Of a stretch of DNA of 64,000 bases, positions 1-7,658 are shown piece after piece. Made by a program: the position numbers and the translations under genes. Every line of letters begins with the position of its first letter. The first letter of the stretch is position 1. Below the pieces are notes generated by a model. The model was given only the letters and a program-made list of their open reading frames with translations, was not told the DNA's origin and did not search any database. The stretch spans positions 682,001-746,000 of the forward strand of contig CAXXIB010000004.1 in NCBI GenBank assembly GCA_963675925.2. Reading direction: 5' to 3'. The DNA is from CAXXOK01 sp963675925. Its GTDB lineage: Bacteria > Bacillota > Clostridia > Christensenellales > Aristaeellaceae.

Positions 1-1131
1 AATCTTCCCGATATTGAAGATGTACACGCGCTAATCGAAATCCTGGAAGATCTGGGTGCCGAGTGCGAGTATGTACCCGATCAATACTTAAAAGTCAACC
101 CCAGAACCATTAAAAGCCACCACGTTCCGTTTTCGTTAACGCGGCGGCTGCGCGCAAGCTACTATTTGCTGGGCGCACTTCTTGGCCGTGGCGGCGCAGC
201 GGCAGTCGCCTATCCCGGCGGCTGCGAGATCGGCTCCCGGCCGATTGATCAGCATGTGAAAGGCTTTCACGCGCTGGGTGCCACCATACTGGAGCAGTCC
301 GGTGTTGTGGAAGCCACAGCCAAAACGCTGACCGGCGCGGATGTGTTTTTCGATATGGTCACCGTCGGCGGTACCATCAACATTATGCTGGCGGCCGTCA
401 GGGCCGAAGGCACAACCATTATTTACAATGCCGCCAAGGAACCGCACATCGTTGACCTGGCCAACTTCTTAAACTCCATGGGTGCACGCATCAAGGGCGC
501 CGGCACCGATATCATCCGTATCACCGGGCGGGAAACCCTGCACGGCACCAGCTATACTGTGATCCCCGACCAAATTGAAACCGGCACGCTGATGATCGCC
601 GCCGCCGCCACCCATGGCGATGTGACCATCCACGGCTGTATCCCCACGCATATGGAAGCCCTCACCGCCAAGCTGCTGGAAATGGGCATCGACGTAGGCG
701 ACCGCGAGGACATGATTCGCGTCCGCGCACACGACCAGCACCGCGCCATCAACATTAAAACACAGGTCTACCCTGGCTTTCCAACCGATTTACAGCAGCC
801 CATCACGGCGCTGCTGTGCATGGCCAACGGGCAGTCCACCGTACATGAAACCATTTTTGAACAGCGCTTTAAGCACCTGGACGAGCTTCGCCGCATGGGT
901 GCGCAAATCAAGCTGATGGACCGCACCGTGCTTATTGAAGGCGTACCCACGCTATACGGCGCACCGGTTACCATTACCGATCTGCGCGCAGGCGCTGCGC
1001 TGGTCATTGGCGGGCTGATGGCCAAAGGCACCACCGAAGTGTACGAAACCGCCTTTATCGACCGCGGGTACGAGCGCCTGGAAGAAAAGCTCCGCTCCCT
1101 CGGCGCGGAAATTTCCCGCGAATCCATTTAA
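1..1131 (+). CDS. murA: UDP-N-acetylglucosamine 1-carboxyvinyltransferase (MurA), 5' end cut off
   Basis: This is the first committed enzyme of peptidoglycan synthesis. It transfers the enolpyruvyl group of PEP to UDP-GlcNAc in the cytoplasm. The reading frame is open from base 1, so the N-terminal part lies outside the window; about 376 residues are visible. The PEP-binding loop PGGCEIGSRPIDQH (about bases 214-255) carries the catalytic cysteine that is the fosfomycin target. The C-terminal segments LRAGAALVIGGLMA and DRGYERLEEKLRSLGA are typical of MurA and separate it from AroA. No U-rich terminator follows, so it may be cotranscribed with the J-domain gene 160 bases downstream. Firmicutes often have two murA copies, and which one this is cannot be told here. 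Confidence 0.95.
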   Translation, partial: NLPDIEDVHALIEILEDLGAECEYVPDQYLKVNPRTIKSHHVPFSLTRRLRASYYLLGALLGRGGAAAVAYPGGCEIGSRPIDQHVKGFHALGATILEQSGVVEATAKTLTGADVFFDMVTVGGTINIMLAAVRAEGTTIIYNAAKEPHIVDLANFLNSMGARIKGAGTDIIRITGRETLHGTSYTVIPDQIETGTLMIAAAATHGDVTIHGCIPTHMEALTAKLLEMGIDVGDREDMIRVRAHDQHRAINIKTQVYPGFPTDLQQPITALLCMANGQSTVHETIFEQRFKHLDELRRMGAQIKLMDRTVLIEGVPTLYGAPVTITDLRAGAALVIGGLMAKGTTEVYETAFIDRGYERLEEKLRSLGAEISRESI

Positions 1132-1294
1132 CCGTTTGCTATACTGCGTATGCCCGCTGTTTATATAGTGGCCATCCGCCAGTTGATCGTTTGAAATCAT
1201 CCCGCAGGGGAAGCGACACCGCAACCCCGCGCTAAAAGCCTTTGCAGCGCGGGACATACCCGCCGTTTCCCAGCGTGTTACAGGAGGGGTGCTT

Positions 1295-1822
1295 GTGCCG
1301 GACTTGAGTCCCTATACCGTGCTTGGCATCCCCAGCGATTCCGATGCCGGGGCCGTGCGAAAAGCCTACCGACAGCGCGTGAAGGAATGTCACCCGGATC
1401 TCTTTCAAAATCCGGATGAGCAAAAGGCCGCGCAGGACCGGCTGGTGGTTTTGAACCTGGCCTATGAACAGGCCCTGCGCCAAAGCGGTGCCCAGCGCGT
1501 AGGCTTTAACATGGTCTCCCCCGAGGAAGCCAAACACTTTGCCGAAAAACTGATGGAGCAGGGCAACCCGGAAAGCGCGCTGCGCCAGCTGAACCGTGCC
1601 GACCGCAAGGATGCGGAGTTTTATAACATTCAGGGCAAAATTCTGATGGCGCTTGAGCAGTTTGAAACCGCCTACCAGAGCTTCCGCGAAGCGGTACGCT
1701 TGAGCCCGGATGAAAACCGCTACCGCCGCGGCGCACTGGATGCGTCCATTGCCATCAAGCGCAGTCGAACCCTTTGGTACAAGGCCGGTAAGTTTCTGCG
1801 CGATCTGCTCGGCGGTCGCTGA
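1295..1822 (+). CDS. J-domain protein with TPR-like repeats
   Basis: This is a small cytoplasmic co-chaperone-like protein. The N-terminal ~65 residues form a J domain: YTVLGIPSDSDAGAVRKAYR, then the HPD tripeptide that stimulates DnaK ATPase, then an NLAYEQAL helix. Residues ~75-150 look like two TPR units (AKHFAEKLMEQGNPESALRQ; FETAYQSFREAVRLSPD). The zinc-finger and C-terminal substrate domains of true DnaJ are absent, so it is not dnaJ. The GTG at 1295 is chosen because AGGAGG at 1282-1287 lies 7 bases before it; the in-frame GTG at 1289 would overlap that site. A strong hairpin terminator follows. The client is unknown. Confidence 0.85.
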   Translation: MPDLSPYTVLGIPSDSDAGAVRKAYRQRVKECHPDLFQNPDEQKAAQDRLVVLNLAYEQALRQSGAQRVGFNMVSPEEAKHFAEKLMEQGNPESALRQLNRADRKDAEFYNIQGKILMALEQFETAYQSFREAVRLSPDENRYRRGALDASIAIKRSRTLWYKAGKFLRDLLGGR

Positions 1823-1849
1823 TGTAAGCTGCCACACCCCATACGCACC

Positions 1850-1876
1850 AAAGGCCGCGCAGTGCGCGGCCTTTTT
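1850..1876. terminator. Rho-independent terminator, bidirectional
   Basis: The stem AAAGGCCGCGC pairs with GCGCGGCCTTT around a 3-base loop. It is followed by T's on the plus strand and preceded by A's. It serves the J-domain gene and the convergent membrane-protein gene. Confidence 0.85.
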
Positions 1877-1916
1877 GCGTGATTGGCAGCTTTGAAATGC
1901 CTCAATGGTCTCCCCA

Positions 1917-2366
1917 TTACGACAGCTGCTTGTTGTACACAATCATAAACACGGCCTTGACCGCTGCGGTAAACAGCAGCACGCCCAGCAGCGTAAAGAA
2001 CACCGTTTGGCTGAAAAACTCAGCGATCACCGTTGCACTGGCCAGCGCGAGCAGCACCCACTGCAGCGCTTCGCCACCCATTTTGGCCTTAATATGCAGG
2101 CGGCGTTCGTCGTTTTCGTAAATATACAGGGCCTTGCACTTGTCTTCATCTTTGAGGGCGGCCAGGTAACGGACGGCGGATACCACCAGTACAATCGCCA
2201 TCACCGCAAACAACCCGGCGTTCATGCCTGTCATAAATGCGCTGATCTGCTCGGTTTTCCCGGCGTTTGGACGCATAAAGCTCATCACAGCCAGAAGCAC
2301 AAGCCCGGCTGCGTATGTGCCCATGCCCAGCAGCCGTTTTTGTAATACACCTTTAAACTGTTCCAT
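1917..2366 (-). CDS. Small integral membrane protein partnered with an XRE regulator
   Basis: I do not recognise a named family. The ~149-residue protein has four hydrophobic segments: an early one (GMGTYAAGLVLLAVMSF), a second (AGLFAVMAIVLVVSAVRYLA), and two near the C-terminus (LQWVLLALASATVIAEFF; FFTLLGVLLFTAAVKAVFMIV). Charged stretches lie between the second and third. The ATG at 2366 is preceded by GGAGG inside the end of the upstream regulator gene; the two genes are separated by one base, so they are translationally coupled. XRE-type regulators followed by a small membrane protein are a common Firmicutes arrangement, which suggests the regulator controls or senses through this partner. 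No function is claimed. Confidence 0.8.
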   Translation of the reverse strand: MEQFKGVLQKRLLGMGTYAAGLVLLAVMSFMRPNAGKTEQISAFMTGMNAGLFAVMAIVLVVSAVRYLAALKDEDKCKALYIYENDERRLHIKAKMGGEALQWVLLALASATVIAEFFSQTVFFTLLGVLLFTAAVKAVFMIVYNKQLS

Positions 2367-2367
2367 G

Positions 2368-2574
2368 TTAAAATTCCTCCACATCTGAAAAATCAAAAAT
2401 GTCTTCTATCGCAAGCCCGAAGTACTTGGCAATTTTATAGGCCAGGACAAGCGAGGCCATATACCGCTCGCATTCAAGCGAGGTAATCGTCTGCCGCGTC
2501 ACCCCAACGGCCAGAGCCAGTTCCTCCTGAGAGATACGTCGCTGCTTGCGCAGGTCCGCAATTTTCGTTTTCAA
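2368..2574 (-). CDS. XRE/Cro-CI family helix-turn-helix regulator (short form)
   Basis: This 68-residue DNA-binding protein is almost entirely an HTH_3 domain. The helix-turn-helix spans roughly residues 12-34 (RISQEELALAVGVTRQTI, then SLECERYMASLVLAYKIAKY). It resembles the short YgzD-like regulators, which are usually followed by a membrane protein, as here. The start is TTG at 2574 with AAAGGA 10 bases upstream; an overlapping ATG is in another frame and closes after three codons. A consensus promoter (TTGACA, 17 bp, TATACT) lies upstream and carries two direct repeats of 11 bp around the -10, which suggests autoregulation. Confidence 0.88.
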   Translation of the reverse strand: MKTKIADLRKQRRISQEELALAVGVTRQTITSLECERYMASLVLAYKIAKYFGLAIEDIFDFSDVEEF

Positions 2575-2618
2575 GTCCGCATCGTCCTTTCGTGTTGCAT
2601 AGCTCGCTTTGCATTTTT

Positions 2619-2647
2619 AGTATAGTATGCTTTGCATTTCCTGTCAA
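2619..2647 (-). promoter_or_regulatory. Promoter of the XRE regulator operon
   Basis: On the minus strand, -35 TTGACA (2647-2642), a 17-bp spacer and -10 TATACT (2624-2619). Two copies of GCTTTGCATTT (plus strand, 2606-2616 and 2629-2639) sit on either side of the -10. They start 23 bp apart, which fits operator half-sites on the same DNA face. Confidence 0.8.
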
Positions 2648-2759
2648 GCCATTTTGCTAATTTTATAGTTAAATACAAGTTATTTCCTGTCAAACTAGGG
2701 GAAATCACACCATTTCATAGAAAATGTGTACAAATTTTGCCCATTTTTGCATAAATTGC

Positions 2760-2788
2760 TTGCGTTTACGCAGCGGGGAGGCTATAAT
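2760..2788 (+). promoter_or_regulatory. Promoter of the putative non-coding RNA
   Basis: TTGCGT (2760-2765), a 17-bp spacer and a perfect TATAAT (2783-2788). Transcription would start near 2795. That is about 235 bases before the zinc-ribbon start codon, leaving a long, structure-rich leader. Confidence 0.65.
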
Positions 2789-2794
2789 ATCATC

Positions 2795-3005
2795 AATCGT
2801 ATGCGGGTCTGTGGTTGAAAGCCGAAGCCAGACGCGGGCAAAACGGTCCACGTAAGTTAAGCAAAGTCTTGATGAGCATGGCGCGTTCTAGAGGTAAGAC
2901 CGACCAACTGAAAAGTTGAGAGAAGGGGCGTAGGGCGCTCTTGCGATGAGCAAACCTTCCTGTCGGCGAGTGTGGGGGAAAAAACCAGGTCAGCCGTAAC
3001 GATAT
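2795..3005 (+). ncRNA. Putative structured non-coding RNA or long structured leader, family not identified
   Basis: This gene-free stretch of about 210 bases lies between a good promoter and the zinc-ribbon gene. It has no credible reading frame but several local stems: GTCTG/CAGAC enclosing GGTT-GAA-AGCC near 2805-2835; CAACT-GAAA-AGTTG at 2905-2918, a five-pair stem capped by a GNRA tetraloop; and GCTC/GAGC at 2937-2951. The intervening purine-rich segments (for example GAGGTAAGACC) look like tertiary-contact elements. There is no U-tract terminator before the SD of the next gene, so it could be a cis-acting leader or be processed. An Rfam covariance search (raiA, 6S and other clostridial motifs) would decide the family. 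Confidence 0.5.
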
Positions 3006-3031
3006 CCTAAAATACGGAGGAAATCCAAATC

Positions 3032-3316
3032 ATGTACGAGGACAAAACACTCACCTGCCGCGACTGCGGTGCAGAGTTCGTGTTCACCACCGGCGAACAG
3101 GAATTCTACGCTGAAAAGGGCTTCCAGAACGAGCCCAGCCGTTGCAAAGACTGCCGTTCCGCACGTAAGGCCAACCGGGCCAATGCTCCGCGTGAACAGT
3201 ATGAAACCGTATGCGCAGAGTGCGGAAAACCCACCACCGTCCCCTTCATTCCCAAGAGCGACCGCCCGATCTATTGCAGCGAATGCTTTGCCAAGCATCG
3301 TAATCAGGAATTCTGA
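3032..3316 (+). CDS. Zinc-ribbon domain protein (two CxxC pairs per half)
   Basis: This 94-residue cytoplasmic protein has two zinc-ribbon modules. The first uses CRDC (residues 9-12) and CKDC (38-41), and the second CAEC (61-64) and CSEC (82-85). The first half matches the short 'probable zinc-ribbon' family (zf-trcl-like) seen in Firmicutes; members are small, basic-linker proteins with no established function, thought to bind nucleic acid or protein. GGAGG at 3017-3021 precedes the ATG by about 11 bases. It is the first gene downstream of the structured RNA and has its own terminator, so leader plus gene form one transcription unit. Confidence 0.8.
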   Translation: MYEDKTLTCRDCGAEFVFTTGEQEFYAEKGFQNEPSRCKDCRSARKANRANAPREQYETVCAECGKPTTVPFIPKSDRPIYCSECFAKHRNQEF

Positions 3317-3340
3317 TTCTTCATTATACTGCAAGTAGAC

Positions 3341-3370
3341 AAGCCGCTGGCGCAATGCCGGCGGCTTTTA
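3341..3370 (+). terminator. Rho-independent terminator after the zinc-ribbon gene
   Basis: AAGCCGCTGGC pairs with GCCGGCGGCTT around a short loop, with one mismatch, followed by a short T-run. Confidence 0.8.
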
Positions 3371-3411
3371 TAAAACCCTGTACGGGCGCAGGCCGAAAGG
3401 ATAGGCATGCG

Positions 3412-3786
3412 ATGATAGCCGAGACTTGGGCATATGCGTACTGGCAGACAGTCGTGCAGAAGGACGGCCCTGCCTTGCTTCCCTATTTTGCAAAGGATGC
3501 CGTGATTTGTTTTCATAACACAAACGAACAGTTTACACCGCAGGAGTTTGTACAGGCCAACAGCAGCTATCCCGGCCGCTGGGCGTGCGAGCTTGAGCAG
3601 ATTACCCGCACCGGCTCCACCGTGGTTACCGCCGTGCGGGTGTTTGGCACGCCGGGTTCGTTTCACGCGACCTCGTTTTTCACCCTGCAAGGCGGCCTGA
3701 TTACCCGGCTGGACGAATACTGGGGTGACGATGGTTCACCACCCGCCTGGCGGCAGGCCATGCACATTGGAAAACCGATACGCTGA
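3412..3786 (+). CDS. NTF2-like / SnoaL-fold protein
   Basis: The 124-residue protein has the layout of the NTF2-like cone-shaped fold: an N-terminal helix (ETWAYAYWQTVVQKDGPALLPYFAKDAVI), then alternating beta strands ending ATSFFTLQGGLITRLDEYWGDD. The segment 'GLITRLDEYWGDDG' is characteristic of SnoaL-like ketosteroid-isomerase relatives in Firmicutes. These proteins are small-molecule-binding or have unknown enzymatic roles, and no substrate can be given. The ATG at 3412 is preceded by AAAGGA; the upstream in-frame ATG at 3355 would lie inside the previous terminator. The stop codon sits within the loop of its own terminator. Confidence 0.75.
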   Translation: MIAETWAYAYWQTVVQKDGPALLPYFAKDAVICFHNTNEQFTPQEFVQANSSYPGRWACELEQITRTGSTVVTAVRVFGTPGSFHATSFFTLQGGLITRLDEYWGDDGSPPAWRQAMHIGKPIR

Positions 3787-3804
3787 GCGCGTATCGGCTT
3801 TTTT
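3775..3804 (+). terminator. Rho-independent terminator after the NTF2-like gene
   Basis: CCGATACGC (3775-3783) pairs perfectly with GCGTATCGG (3789-3797), followed by CTTTTTTA. The TGA stop codon (3784-3786) is in the loop. Confidence 0.9.
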
Positions 3805-3841
3805 ATACATTTCCAGACTGACAGGCAATGGTCACACTACG

Positions 3842-4405
3842 CTACTCGGCGGTTCGGTTGCAGTACTCCACATAAAAGTTCTCATCTTCGTACCGCAGCA
3901 GGGACAGACAAGCCGTTTGCAGGCGCGTTTTCCCTGTACCTACGGCCCCGTCTGACACCACCGAAAGGATGGCGTTAATGGCCGCCCCGTGGGATACGAT
4001 AATCAGGTTACTGCCGTCGTGCTTGCGTACTTGCTTCAGTAAGCCGCCGTATACCCTGTCGCGCAGGACATCGAGCGCTTCCATACCTTCAAACTGCCCA
4101 TCGGGAAAGCTTTGTTTACGTTGCTCCGGGCTAAGGCCGGAGGCCAGTCCGTAATCCCGTTCCATAAAGCACGCGTCCGTCTCTACGGTGTGAATGTGTA
4201 GCGCTTGTGCAATAATCTCCGCCGTTTGCAGCGCGCGGGATAAGGGGCTGGCGATCACCCTGTCCCAGGATTCCCGCGCTAAAAAAGCCCCGGCGGCCCG
4301 GGCCTGTACAATACCCTCGTCGTTGAGCGGGATATCTTCACGCCCTTGCAGCCGCCTGGCTTTAGTCCAATCGGTTTCACCGTGTCGTATCAAGCAAACT
4401 TTCAT
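3842..4405 (-). CDS. Histidine phosphatase family protein (phosphoglycerate mutase-like)
   Basis: This cytoplasmic phosphatase belongs to the branch-1 histidine phosphatase superfamily. The N-terminal LIRHGETDW supplies the phosphorylated histidine and its arginine; a second arginine is in ASPLSRALQTA, the acid/base glutamate in CFMERDYGLASG, and the second histidine in LIIVSHGAAINAIL. At ~187 residues it is close to CobC/GpmB-like phosphatases. The substrate cannot be read from sequence; cobalamin, sugar phosphate or general phosphatase roles are all possible. It follows the UPF0340 gene with only 6 bases between them, so it is the last gene of that unit. The start is ATG 4405, with a TTG immediately before it as an alternative. 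Confidence 0.88.
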   Translation of the reverse strand: MKVCLIRHGETDWTKARRLQGREDIPLNDEGIVQARAAGAFLARESWDRVIASPLSRALQTAEIIAQALHIHTVETDACFMERDYGLASGLSPEQRKQSFPDGQFEGMEALDVLRDRVYGGLLKQVRKHDGSNLIIVSHGAAINAILSVVSDGAVGTGKTRLQTACLSLLRYEDENFYVEYCNRTAE

Positions 4406-4411
4406 CAATGT

Positions 4412-4954
4412 CTATTTGTACACAGCCCTTTCCCCGCCGATCAGCGGCAGGCGCGAATACGCCATCACCACACGGGCATCGCCGACCCTAGGCTCGTCCA
4501 TGCGCAACGGCACGGCAACCGGGCGAATGTGCATTCCCACCAGTGTGTCGCCGATATCGATCACGGCATCCGCCTGTATGGCCTGCGCCAGCACGGGGCT
4601 TTGCAGCCGATCATACGCCGCCGCTGCGGTGGAGCCGCCAGCTTCCGGTACCGGACGGGCGTTAACCTGGGTCAGGCCCAAGCGGGTCAGGGTCTCCTTT
4701 TCCATGACCAGGGCGCGGTTTAAGTGCTCGCAGCACTGCACGACGGCAGAAAGCTTCAACTCCGTGCAGCTGTCTAGGAAGGCCGCCGCCAGCACGCCGC
4801 CGATTTCCGGGTTGCGGCCTTTGCCGATTCTGATTCCGCAAACCTCGCTGGAGGAACAACCCAGCACCACCACAGCACCAGCGTCCAGCTTTGCCTCTTT
4901 ATACAAGTGGGTTACGCAGCGGCGAACTTGATCGTAAATTGTTTGATTGTCCAT
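4412..4954 (-). CDS. UPF0340 / DUF436 family protein (YwlG-like)
   Basis: This 180-residue cytoplasmic protein belongs to the conserved Firmicutes family TIGR01440. Diagnostic stretches are VVLGCSSSEVCG near the N-terminus, GGVLAAAF, VQCCEHLNRALVMEK, NARPVPEAGGS, and the C-terminal DIGDTLVGMHIRPVAVPLR. In Bacillus and clostridia the gene is often near glyA, upp or ywl genes; here it precedes a histidine phosphatase instead. The function is not established. A GGAGGG-type site lies just upstream of the ATG. Confidence 0.9.
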   Translation of the reverse strand: MDNQTIYDQVRRCVTHLYKEAKLDAGAVVVLGCSSSEVCGIRIGKGRNPEIGGVLAAAFLDSCTELKLSAVVQCCEHLNRALVMEKETLTRLGLTQVNARPVPEAGGSTAAAAYDRLQSPVLAQAIQADAVIDIGDTLVGMHIRPVAVPLRMDEPRVGDARVVMAYSRLPLIGGERAVYK

Positions 4955-5038
4955 GGTTTTCCCTCCGAATCCTCACAGATGCTTGTACGTAGCAGGTCAA
5001 GCAAGTAGGCTCCTGCCCTATACAGCAGGAAGCGCGTA

Positions 5039-5761
5039 TCAGCGATTTCCCGTAAACGCATACATGGCGATAGCCGCCGATACCGCCAGATTCAGCGAAT
5101 CTATCGCCTCGCTCTGGCGGATTTTCACCGCCTGTCCATAATCTGCAAACGCCGGGGGCAGGCCTGCTCCCTCGTTGCCGAACACCAGCGTATAGGCTTT
5201 AGGTTTAGCGGCAGCCGCCGCGTCCAAATCCATAGCCCCGTCGAGCATAAAGGGGTACAGGGTATGTCCTGGATAGTCCGCGCGGTAGGCCGCAAAGTCA
5301 TCGTACTGGGTTACGTTCAGGCTGAACAGCGCGCCCATGGATGCCCGCACAACGCGGGGTTCAAATGGATCGGCCGCCGGGCGGATGACCGCCAGGTCGC
5401 GCAGCCCAAAGCCCAGCATGGTGCGCTGAATGGTTCCCAGGTTTCCCTCGTCCATAGGCTGATACAGCACGATATGCGGACGCTGTGTGTCCAGTACCTG
5501 GGTTTGTTTTTGAAACACGATGGCCGCAAACACGTTATCCTTGCCCAAAATGCGGGACAGCGCTTTGGGGGCAATTTCCTCGCGCACGCCGTACCGGGCG
5601 CACCGGGCGCGGAGCTTGTCCACACCGTCCCCCGTCGCCTTGTCGGACAATAGCAGCCGCATCGCCAGCGCAGGCGCATCCTCCATCAGCTTTAGGCTTG
5701 GGTATACCCCGGCCGTGTAGCTGTACGCAAGCCCGGAGGTATAGGCCTGTAAAGACGGCAT
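5039..5761 (-). CDS. TrmH/SpoU family RNA 2'-O-methyltransferase
   Basis: This SAM-dependent enzyme methylates the ribose 2'-hydroxyl of tRNA or rRNA. It is a SPOUT protein with a deep trefoil knot. Motif 1 is MDEGNLGTIQRTMLGFG (N107, R113), motif 2 FGNEGAGLP (196-201) and motif 3 IRQSEAIDSLNLAVSAA (with S222 and N224). The N-terminal ~90 residues form the substrate-binding extension. The target nucleotide cannot be assigned. Its ATG overlaps the stop of the DUF975 gene by one base (TAATG), so it is translationally coupled and part of the long ftsY operon. Confidence 0.9.
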   Translation of the reverse strand: MPSLQAYTSGLAYSYTAGVYPSLKLMEDAPALAMRLLLSDKATGDGVDKLRARCARYGVREEIAPKALSRILGKDNVFAAIVFQKQTQVLDTQRPHIVLYQPMDEGNLGTIQRTMLGFGLRDLAVIRPAADPFEPRVVRASMGALFSLNVTQYDDFAAYRADYPGHTLYPFMLDGAMDLDAAAAAKPKAYTLVFGNEGAGLPPAFADYGQAVKIRQSEAIDSLNLAVSAAIAMYAFTGNR

Positions 5762-6633
5762 TACTTTGTGTCCTCTTCATCTGCCGCGTCTTCCGGCGGC
5801 TCTGTTTCCTCCGGGTTCTCGGGCTCTGGGCCGCCTGCATCGCTTGGCATACGTGCGCCGATTTGCCGCATAAACGAATCGGCTTCCTTTTTGGCATCGG
5901 CAATGCCCCCGGCATGTGAGACCGCCAGGTAAAACGCCGATACGGCGGCGTTTGTGTAGGTAATGCGGAACAGCTCCACAAACTGGGCGGCGACCATGGC
6001 AATGATGGGGCCAAACGACAGCAGCATGATCTGCACGGCGTTTGCCATCAACAGCCACCCCAGAAACGAGACCAGCAGGATAAAATAGCTCATCTTTTTG
6101 TCGGCCATGGCTTGCTTGCTTTTGGCAATGGCCTGAGATGGTGTCAACTCCGGGTTCTCGGCCAGATAATACGGGGCCATGGCATAGCGCAGCGAGGCGA
6201 TATACCCCGGAATAATGAACAGGCATCCCCACAGTAGGGTGCGGACAATCATTTGCAGGGCGAGCAGGAACGAGCGCAGGAAAATCTTCCGGCGCGACAG
6301 CACCCCCATCACGCCCAGGTCTTCCCCTTGCAAACGCCGGATGAAGTAATAGTTGCTCCCCACCGCCAGGACAGGGCTGACGATAAACGACAGCAGCGCG
6401 CTCAGCGCCAGCAGCCAGATCGTCTGGGTGGGAATCTGGTTGACGATGTCCATCATCGCATCGACGTTGGTCAAGTCGTATACCGTGGGAACGACGGGTA
6501 GCTGGGTTACGGATAACATCAGCAATATGGTCGCCGGAAGCCCGGCAATGAACGATACGATCAGCGCCGTTTGCCAGTTGCCTTTCAGCGCGCGTACCGC
6601 TTTGGATTTAAAAATATAGCTGGTCAAGAACAT
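5761..6633 (-). CDS. DUF975 family integral membrane protein
   Basis: The 290-residue polytopic protein begins with KAVRALKGNWQTALIVSFIAG, a layout typical of DUF975 (a short basic lead-in with a conserved NW before the first membrane segment). About five or six membrane spans follow, with the characteristic FIIPGYIASLRYAMAPYYLAENP block in the middle. The C-terminus is a hydrophilic, strongly acidic tail (PEDAADEEDTK). The family is common in Firmicutes and has no proven function. GAGGAGG precedes the ATG. It sits between ftsY and the SpoU methyltransferase; a role in the envelope fits that position but is only inferred. Confidence 0.85.
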   Translation of the reverse strand: MFLTSYIFKSKAVRALKGNWQTALIVSFIAGLPATILLMLSVTQLPVVPTVYDLTNVDAMMDIVNQIPTQTIWLLALSALLSFIVSPVLAVGSNYYFIRRLQGEDLGVMGVLSRRKIFLRSFLLALQMIVRTLLWGCLFIIPGYIASLRYAMAPYYLAENPELTPSQAIAKSKQAMADKKMSYFILLVSFLGWLLMANAVQIMLLSFGPIIAMVAAQFVELFRITYTNAAVSAFYLAVSHAGGIADAKKEADSFMRQIGARMPSDAGGPEPENPEETEPPEDAADEEDTK

Positions 6634-6685
6634 GCAATCCTCCTCGTTGGATAGGGCCGGGGTCGTTTATAGCTGGCAAAACGCA

Positions 6686-7579
6686 CTAGTCAAACAGCGC
6701 GTTTACATACTCCTTGGCATCAAAGGCCTGCAAATCGTCAATCCCTTCGCCAACGCCCACATAGAGCACCGGCACATGCAGCTTGCGCACGATGGGGAAA
6801 ATGACCCCGCCTTTGGCCGTGCCGTCCAGCTTGGTCAGCGCAACGGAGTTGATGCCCGCGGCCTCGGAAAACGCCTTGGCTTGCTGCAGGCCGTTTTGCC
6901 CGGTGGTTGCGTCCACCACCAGCAGGCAGCGCACCGTAGCCTCCGGATATTCGCGGTCGATGACCCGGCGCATTTTCTCCATCTCGTCCATCAGGTTTTT
7001 CTTGTTGTGCAAGCGCCCGGCGGTATCGACAATCAACAGGTGCGTACCGCTGGCCTTGGCCGACCGTACCCCGTCAAACACGACACCGGCGGGATCGGCG
7101 CCCTCCTGGTGGCGGATCAGCGGTACCTTGGCACGCTCCGCCCACACAGCCAGCTGATCAGCCGCCGCTGCGCGGAAGGTATCTGCTGCACACAGCGTAA
7201 TGGTGCGCCCAAGCGACTGAAACCGCAGGGCCAGCTTGCCGATGGTGGTGGTCTTGCCCACGCCGTTGACACCTACGACCAGCAACACCATAGGCCAGCG
7301 GAGCGGCTCTTTGGGAGCGTCGAGCATTGAAACCAGAATCTCCTTGAGCAGCACCTTGTGCCCGGCAATATCCTTGATGCCCTGTGCCTTGGCGCGGGTG
7401 CGCAGCTCGTCTACCGCTTCCTGGGCGGAAACCGCCCCCATATCCGACAGGATGAGCGCATCCAGTACACTATCCAAATAGTCCTCGTCCGCCACCGCCT
7501 GATCGCCAAGAACCTCGTTCATGTTCTTGCGGCTTTTGGACAGGCCTTCTCTCAGCCGGGAAAACAATCCGTTTGCCAT
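6686..7579 (-). CDS. ftsY: Signal recognition particle receptor FtsY
   Basis: This SRP GTPase receptor docks the Ffh-RNA-ribosome complex at the membrane for cotranslational insertion. The 297-residue protein has the N and G domains only; the acidic A domain of E. coli FtsY is missing, as is usual in Firmicutes. G-domain motifs are GVNGVGKT (103-110), DTFRAAAADQLAVWAERA (133-150), DTAGR (185-189) and TKLDGTAKGG (249-258). The C-terminal VGEGIDDLQAFDAKEYVNAL is the classic FtsY ending. It follows smc closely (79 bases), the usual rnc-smc-ftsY arrangement. Confidence 0.97.
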   Translation of the reverse strand: MANGLFSRLREGLSKSRKNMNEVLGDQAVADEDYLDSVLDALILSDMGAVSAQEAVDELRTRAKAQGIKDIAGHKVLLKEILVSMLDAPKEPLRWPMVLLVVGVNGVGKTTTIGKLALRFQSLGRTITLCAADTFRAAAADQLAVWAERAKVPLIRHQEGADPAGVVFDGVRSAKASGTHLLIVDTAGRLHNKKNLMDEMEKMRRVIDREYPEATVRCLLVVDATTGQNGLQQAKAFSEAAGINSVALTKLDGTAKGGVIFPIVRKLHVPVLYVGVGEGIDDLQAFDAKEYVNALFD

Positions 7580-7658
7580 GTTATATCCATTCCAATCTTT
7601 CGTAAGGGTACTGTATCTGTTGTATCACAGGAATTTCACGCATATATTCCCTGCGCAC

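Noticed and set aside
1226..1253. Hairpin CCCGCGCT/AGCGCGGG between murA and the J-domain gene
   Set aside because: No T-run follows on either strand, so it is not a terminator; readthrough from murA is more likely.
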